In this document: positions 5,283 to 8,485 of the stretch, piece after piece
Layout of the letters: each line of letters begins with the position of its first letter
Position numbering within the stretch: position 1 is the stretch's first letter
From: Rhodospirillales bacterium
Lineage (GTDB): Bacteria; Pseudomonadota; Alphaproteobacteria; Acetobacterales; Acetobacteraceae
Direction: 5' to 3'
Assembly (NCBI GenBank): GCA_028870815.1
Contig: JAGWOU010000057.1
Span: 1 to 8,485, forward strand
DNA length: 8,485 bases
Notes under the pieces: generated by a model
The model's database searches: none
The model's input: only the letters and a program-made list of their open reading frames with translations
Told to the model about the DNA's origin: nothing
Translations under genes and position numbers: made by a program

Positions 5283-5834
5283 TTATACATTGTCGATGTC
5301 ATCAAGAAGCCGCAGCCGTGCGGTACGGCGACACGAGAAATTTCGCAGTGTGTCGGCCAAAGCATGTTCGCTGGACCAGCGAACATGCGCAAACGGTGCC
5401 GCCGGGCGGCGACCCGCCATGCCTATCAGCCAGTAGCCTCCATCATTGGCAGGGCCAAATACGGCATCGGCGCCGCGCAAGCGTTGCAGTGCCGTACGAA
5501 TATCTTTTTCCTCAATGTCTGGAATATCGCTGCCCACCAATACCACGCGCCGGTGTGGGAAGCGCCTGAAAGCGCCCTGCATGCGTATGCCAAGATCGCC
5601 TGCCCCCTGGCCAATGCGGGTAAAGCCCGGTGCCGGGAAGCGCGCGTGATGATCGGGCGAGGCCGCGAGAATCAGTTCCGCGCCACGCAACCGCCGCATA
5701 CGGCGCAGCAGCCGCGCCAATGTAAGGCGTGAAAAATTCAGCGCCGCGCGGTCGCCAATTGTCTGCGCCAAGCGACGCTTACCCACGCCCAAGCGCGGAA
5801 TACGGGCGAATACAATGACAACCGGGCAGCTCAC
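5283..5834 (-). CDS. TIGR04282/DUF2064-like nucleotidyl- or glycosyltransferase, 183 residues
   Basis: A small GT-A-fold transferase of the CofC/MobA-like superfamily, probably cytoplasmic. Visible motifs are VIVFARIPRLGVGKRRLA (residues 6-23, the nucleotide-binding ARxPxxGxxKTRLA signature, here with KR for KT), GQGAGDLGIRM (75-85), VLVGSDIPDI (98-107, the metal-binding D) and FGPANDGGYWLIG (126-138). At 183 residues it is slightly short for the family, with a compressed C-terminus ending in LLDDIDNV. TIGR04282 members are named for arsenosugar biosynthesis on genomic context, not because each was tested. The start is a GTG at 5834-5832 that overlaps the TGA of the preceding gene by four bases, with AAGGGG about eight bases upstream. 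Residues 149-158 are encoded by a perfect 27-bp odd palindrome. Alternatives include a general sugar-nucleotide transferase. Confidence 0.86.
   Translation of the reverse strand: MSCPVVIVFARIPRLGVGKRRLAQTIGDRAALNFSRLTLARLLRRMRRLRGAELILAASPDHHARFPAPGFTRIGQGAGDLGIRMQGAFRRFPHRRVVLVGSDIPDIEEKDIRTALQRLRGADAVFGPANDGGYWLIGMAGRRPAAPFAHVRWSSEHALADTLRNFSCRRTARLRLLDDIDNV
5362..5388. repeat. Perfect 13-1-13 palindrome inside the TIGR04282-like gene
   Basis: The left arm gcatgttcgctgg (5362-5374), a central a (5375) and the right arm ccagcgaacatgc (5376-5388) are perfect reverse complements. It encodes AHVRWSSEHA, a segment of the family's conserved RWS-x-HAL-DT region, so the protein constrains it, yet 13 uninterrupted pairs are unexpected. 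As RNA it would form a very stable hairpin about 80 bases before the stop codon. It is not followed by a T-run. Confidence 0.8.
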
Positions 5835-6514
5835 CGGCGATACCCCTTGGCCAACTTCGCGGCATTCGAGCCAAACAGAAAGCGCATCAATCGCCAGAGG
5901 TTGAGAACAGCGCGGCGTCCCCAGCCATCCCGTTCATAGGCGGCGGCGTTGGTGGTTATGACCAGGCTCATCCGCCTCAGCCGCCCGCGCAACCGCGTGG
6001 CAAGCACGACATCCTCCATGAGCGGCAGGTCGGGAATGCCACCGATCTCGTCAAGCAGAGCCCGATGGATCAGCAAACCCTGGTCTCCATAGGGCAAGCG
6101 CGCGAGCGCGCAGCGCAGAGCGACCCCGGCTTCCAACAATCGGGCGCAGGGGTTACGGCTATTGAAACGAAGTTTGCCATACCAGGCAATGTTAGAAGAA
6201 GTACTTGAGCAACACGCTTCAACCACACTGGCCCAGCCGGACGGCAAACGCGAATCTGCGTGCAGCAGCCACAGCCAGCCGGGCGGCGCGGCAACAGCGG
6301 CCCGGCGCAACTGCCCGCCACGCCCGGGTGGGCCTGTGATGATTATGGCTCCCGCCGCCGCCGCAATCTCAATGGTGGTGTCCGTACTACCGCCATCAGA
6401 GACGATGATGGCGACAATAAGAGTCTGGCCGGCTTCGAGGTCTTGCAACAGAGCGGGTAGATGCGCCGCCGCGTTGAGCGTGGGAATAATAATGGCAACA
6501 CGAGCGCCCTTCAT
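5831..6514 (-). CDS. TIGR04283-like family-2 glycosyltransferase, 227 residues
   Basis: A GT2-type glycosyltransferase, expected to move a sugar from a nucleotide donor on the cytoplasmic face. The N-terminus is the classic VAIIIPTLNAAAHLPALL (6-23), followed by VSDGGSTDTT (38-47), GRGGQLRRAA (64-73, the GRAxQMN-like family signature), WLLHADSRLPSGW (82-94, with the HAD acidic pair in the DxD position), LPYGDQGLLIHRALLDEIGG (140-159) and PLMEDVVLATRL (164-175, the catalytic-base ED). The length fits TIGR04283. I start at the ATG at 6514, which overlaps the preceding stop as ATGA; a reading from 6817 adds an Arg/Cys-rich stretch that is the out-of-frame membrane gene. The product is coupled at both ends to its neighbours, which fits the known pairing of TIGR04283 with TIGR04282. 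The acceptor is unknown; arsenosugar is suggested only by the family name. Confidence 0.9.
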   Translation of the reverse strand: MKGARVAIIIPTLNAAAHLPALLQDLEAGQTLIVAIIVSDGGSTDTTIEIAAAAGAIIITGPPGRGGQLRRAAVAAPPGWLWLLHADSRLPSGWASVVEACCSSTSSNIAWYGKLRFNSRNPCARLLEAGVALRCALARLPYGDQGLLIHRALLDEIGGIPDLPLMEDVVLATRLRGRLRRMSLVITTNAAAYERDGWGRRAVLNLWRLMRFLFGSNAAKLAKGYRR

Positions 6515-7410
6515 GGCGCAACCGCCGATATGGTGGGGCGCATCAGGCTTTGCAGTGCCGCGGCGGCATAGAGCGCAAGCAAGCCCAGCAAGATCGACCC
6601 GACGGCACGTGCATCTCCCTGCCCCGTGACGAAAGGAAGCAATCCGATTGCCAAGACCGGGGCGACGCTGGTGCGTAGCAGGCGCAAAAGCAAAATCCCG
6701 GCGGCAACGCCACATGCCACCGCCAACGGCGTATTGCCAAGGAAATCGAGCAACAGGGCGGCAAATATGCTGTTCAGCCCGCCACCCAGCAACAACACCG
6801 GTACCCGGCCGCGCCATAGGTGGTTAGCGCCAAGTACCAGCCGGTCGAAGGCCAGCACCGCGAGTGGTGGAAACAGAATTAACCGCCAGCCGCTGAACAC
6901 CACCGCCATAGCGAGCATGAAAACAAGCAGTCCATATAACCCAAACCCTTTGAGGCGCCATGGCGGCAGGCTTGGCCGCTGGCCGCTATTGCGTCCGTTC
7001 AGAGCTGTATGAGCGGCGTTCAGCAGCGCCACGGCTAATGCTACAGATAGTGGATAGGCATAGCTGTGCATATTGAGCACGACTGGCAGAAGCCCGGCGG
7101 AAATAGCCGGCGTGATAGGCGAGCGCAGCAAGGCCAAACCGGCGAGGGAGGACAAAACACTCAGCGCCACGGGCACCAAGCCAAAGCCGAAATGCCGCGC
7201 GAGCGCCGTGCCGATGAGCGCTGTAAGCACCGGCGTGAGCAGCAGATGCATCGGCGCTCTGGCCCATGGCCCTGCCGGATTGGTGAACACGCCATAGGCA
7301 AGCGCCGCCAGTTCAGGAAAAAGCAAGGGCAGATGTGTCAGCCACGCCAGCGTGGCAATGGACGCCACGAATAGCCCTGCAATGGCCTCGCGCAGTCCTG
7401 TTCCCCTCAT
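6511..7410 (-). CDS. Polytopic membrane protein with two tandem HPP-like repeats, 299 residues
   Basis: Highly hydrophobic with about eight to ten candidate membrane helices. The start is the ATG at 7410-7408, overlapping the oxidoreductase stop as ATGA; a longer start at 7479 would overlap that gene by 70 bases and adds Arg/Ala-rich residues. The sequence contains an internal duplication at an offset of about 150 residues: LFPELAALAYG (30-40) matches LFPPLAVLAFD (179-189), and LLRSPITPAISAGLLPVV (94-111) matches LLRTSVAPVLAIGLLPFV (244-261). A hydrophilic loop (138-155, GRNSGQRPSLPPWRLKG) joins the halves. Each half resembles an HPP-family unit, whose usual FPxxGAS and HPPAGA motifs here are FPELAA and SPITPAIS. 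HPP proteins include a nitrite transporter, but the signature residues are not kept, so substrate and function cannot be read. Translational coupling to the oxidoreductase and glycosyltransferase genes suggests one membrane-associated pathway. Confidence 0.82.
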   Translation of the reverse strand: MRGTGLREAIAGLFVASIATLAWLTHLPLLFPELAALAYGVFTNPAGPWARAPMHLLLTPVLTALIGTALARHFGFGLVPVALSVLSSLAGLALLRSPITPAISAGLLPVVLNMHSYAYPLSVALAVALLNAAHTALNGRNSGQRPSLPPWRLKGFGLYGLLVFMLAMAVVFSGWRLILFPPLAVLAFDRLVLGANHLWRGRVPVLLLGGGLNSIFAALLLDFLGNTPLAVACGVAAGILLLRLLRTSVAPVLAIGLLPFVTGQGDARAVGSILLGLLALYAAAALQSLMRPTISAVAP

Positions 7411-8485
7411 CCGCGCCGCCAGCGATGCAACCGCTCCAGCCAAACCAGCGCGCCGCGCGGGGCGTGGGCCTGGCGCCATTGCCCGGCCACGGCGCGAATC
7501 AGTTCCGCCCGTGTTGGGTAGGGGTAGATCACACCCAGCAATTTCTTAAGCCCCAGCCCATGCTGCATGGCGATGGCAAAGCCGACGAGAACCTCTCCAG
7601 CATTGGTTCCCGCGATGGTGACGCCCAGAATTTTATCCGACCCAGCTTTGGTCAGCAGTTTCACGAAGCCATTGGTGTCGGCCTCGGCGATCGCGCGGTC
7701 AAGTTCGGATAACGCATAATGTGTCACGTTATATTCTATGTTACGCGCTTTCGCCTCCTGCTCGTTCAAACCAACCCGAGCGATTTCCGGGGTGGTGAAG
7801 GTGACTGCCGGAACGGCATGATAGCGCGGCCGCAGCCGCCAGAACGGCGCCAGCAGCGCGTTCAGCGCCGCGAACCCGGCTTGGTAGCCGGCCATATGGG
7901 TGAACTGGTAAGGCCCCGCCACGTCGCCGCAGGCAAAGATGTTGGGGTAAAGCGTTTGCAGCTCCTCGTTGGTTTCGATGGTTCCAGCCTTGTCCAGGCC
8001 GATGCCCAGCTCCTCAAGCCCGTACCCGCTCACACGCGGTTTGCGACCGATCGCCAGTAGCAGCCGCTCGAACGGAAGATCACGCTCCCCGTCAGGCCCC
8101 TGTACGCGTAGCGCGCCAGGCTGGGCAGCGATGGCGCGATGGCCGGCCAGCACCGTAACGCCATGGGCGGACATTTCTGTTTCGATCAGGGCGGAGACAT
8201 CCTCCTCCTCGCGGCTCATCAGCCGGGGTGCCGCTTCCACCAAGGTTACCGCGCTGCCGAGCTGGGCGAAAGCCTGCGCCATCTCACAGCCAATGGGGCC
8301 ACCGCCCAATATCACCAACCGGGTGGGCAGCGCCTCGATATCCCACAACGTCTCAGACGTCGCATAGGCGCAGGTTTCCAGACCCGGCAGGCGCGGCACC
8401 ACGGGGGCGGCGCCTGCCGCGATGATGATGGCGCGGGTGGTGATTTTGTCGCACCCGGCGCGCACCTGCCACGGGCTGTCGATAA
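7407..8485 (-). CDS. FAD-dependent pyridine-nucleotide disulfide oxidoreductase, mercuric-reductase-like (C-terminal 358 residues, partial)
   Basis: The frame is open through base 8485, so the N-terminus, including the FAD-binding Rossmann motif and the redox CxxxxC pair, is outside the window. Visible in order are AIIIAAGAAPVVPRLPGLE (closing the first FAD segment), VILGGGPIGCEMAQAFAQLG (NAD(P)H-binding Rossmann, near 8318-8256), IFACGDVAGPYQF (second FAD motif), PAVTFTTPEIARVGLNEQEA (start of the dimerisation domain) and GVIYPYPTRAE near its end (7535-7503). In lipoamide dehydrogenase and MerA this last motif is HxHPTxSE; here both histidines are replaced by Tyr while the Glu is kept, as I recall for the mercuric-reductase-like subfamily often fused to a TVP38/TMEM64 membrane domain. 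Its true substrate is unknown; it should be called a disulfide oxidoreductase rather than MerA. It is the most upstream visible gene of the operon, and its TGA overlaps the next ATG. Confidence 0.9.
   Translation of the reverse strand, partial: IDSPWQVRAGCDKITTRAIIIAAGAAPVVPRLPGLETCAYATSETLWDIEALPTRLVILGGGPIGCEMAQAFAQLGSAVTLVEAAPRLMSREEEDVSALIETEMSAHGVTVLAGHRAIAAQPGALRVQGPDGERDLPFERLLLAIGRKPRVSGYGLEELGIGLDKAGTIETNEELQTLYPNIFACGDVAGPYQFTHMAGYQAGFAALNALLAPFWRLRPRYHAVPAVTFTTPEIARVGLNEQEAKARNIEYNVTHYALSELDRAIAEADTNGFVKLLTKAGSDKILGVTIAGTNAGEVLVGFAIAMQHGLGLKKLLGVIYPYPTRAELIRAVAGQWRQAHAPRGALVWLERLHRWRRG

Noticed and set aside
6511..6817. A 101-residue N-terminal extension of the family-2 glycosyltransferase
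   Set aside because: The extension is the membrane protein gene read out of frame; the ATGA overlap at 6511-6514 gives the normal N-terminus of the family.
1..8485. CRISPR array, tRNA or rRNA genes, insertion sequences, iteron-type origin
   Set aside because: No regularly spaced repeats, cloverleaf-like segments, terminal inverted repeats with a transposase, or clustered iterons were seen on either strand by eye.

Overview
The window is high-GC DNA, roughly 60-65% by eye. It looks like a plasmid or integrative element of an alphaproteobacterium; the families would fit Acetobacteraceae or sphingomonads, but nothing here fixes the genus. Every gene I can support lies on the minus strand, so transcription runs from high to low coordinates. 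No tRNA, rRNA, transposase, integrase or CRISPR array was seen.

Right part (about 4984-8485): a compact cargo operon. In transcription order it encodes a pyridine-nucleotide disulfide oxidoreductase of the mercuric reductase/lipoamide dehydrogenase type (5' end outside the window), a polytopic membrane protein made of two HPP-like repeats, a family-2 glycosyltransferase (TIGR04283-like) and a DUF2064/TIGR04282-like nucleotidyl- or glycosyltransferase. Each of the three internal junctions is a 4-base stop/start overlap, which points to translational coupling. A small cysteine-rich GDCCVxC protein follows 65 bases later, with its own strong ribosome binding site, a TTG start and visibly lower GC. 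The TIGR04282/04283 pair is named for genomic association with arsenosugar synthesis, but no ArsS or ArsM is in this window, so an arsenic or thiophilic-metal role is inference.

Left part (1-4843): a plasmid-type housekeeping module. It encodes a DUF932 protein, a long ParB/RepB/Spo0J-family protein, an unnamed 167-residue protein and the N-terminus of a toprim/primase-like protein that leaves the window at base 1. These genes are spaced by 119-299 bases. The gaps after the DUF932, ParB and 167-residue genes each contain a terminator-like hairpin, so they look like separately controlled units rather than a simple operon.

The most interesting non-coding signal is a two-helix RNA leader found twice, directly upstream of the DUF932 gene and of the ParB gene. 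Both copies have the same geometry and the same hairpin loop, the stem bases differ while pairing is kept, and the Shine-Dalgarno sequence starts one base after the closing stem. From memory it resembles the Rfam radC leader motif, which occurs before genes for DNA-interacting proteins on mobile elements; this was not checked. Other signals are a perfect 13-1-13 palindrome inside the TIGR04282-like gene, an 8-1-8 palindrome upstream of the primase gene, and a terminator-like hairpin placed just before the start of the 167-residue gene.
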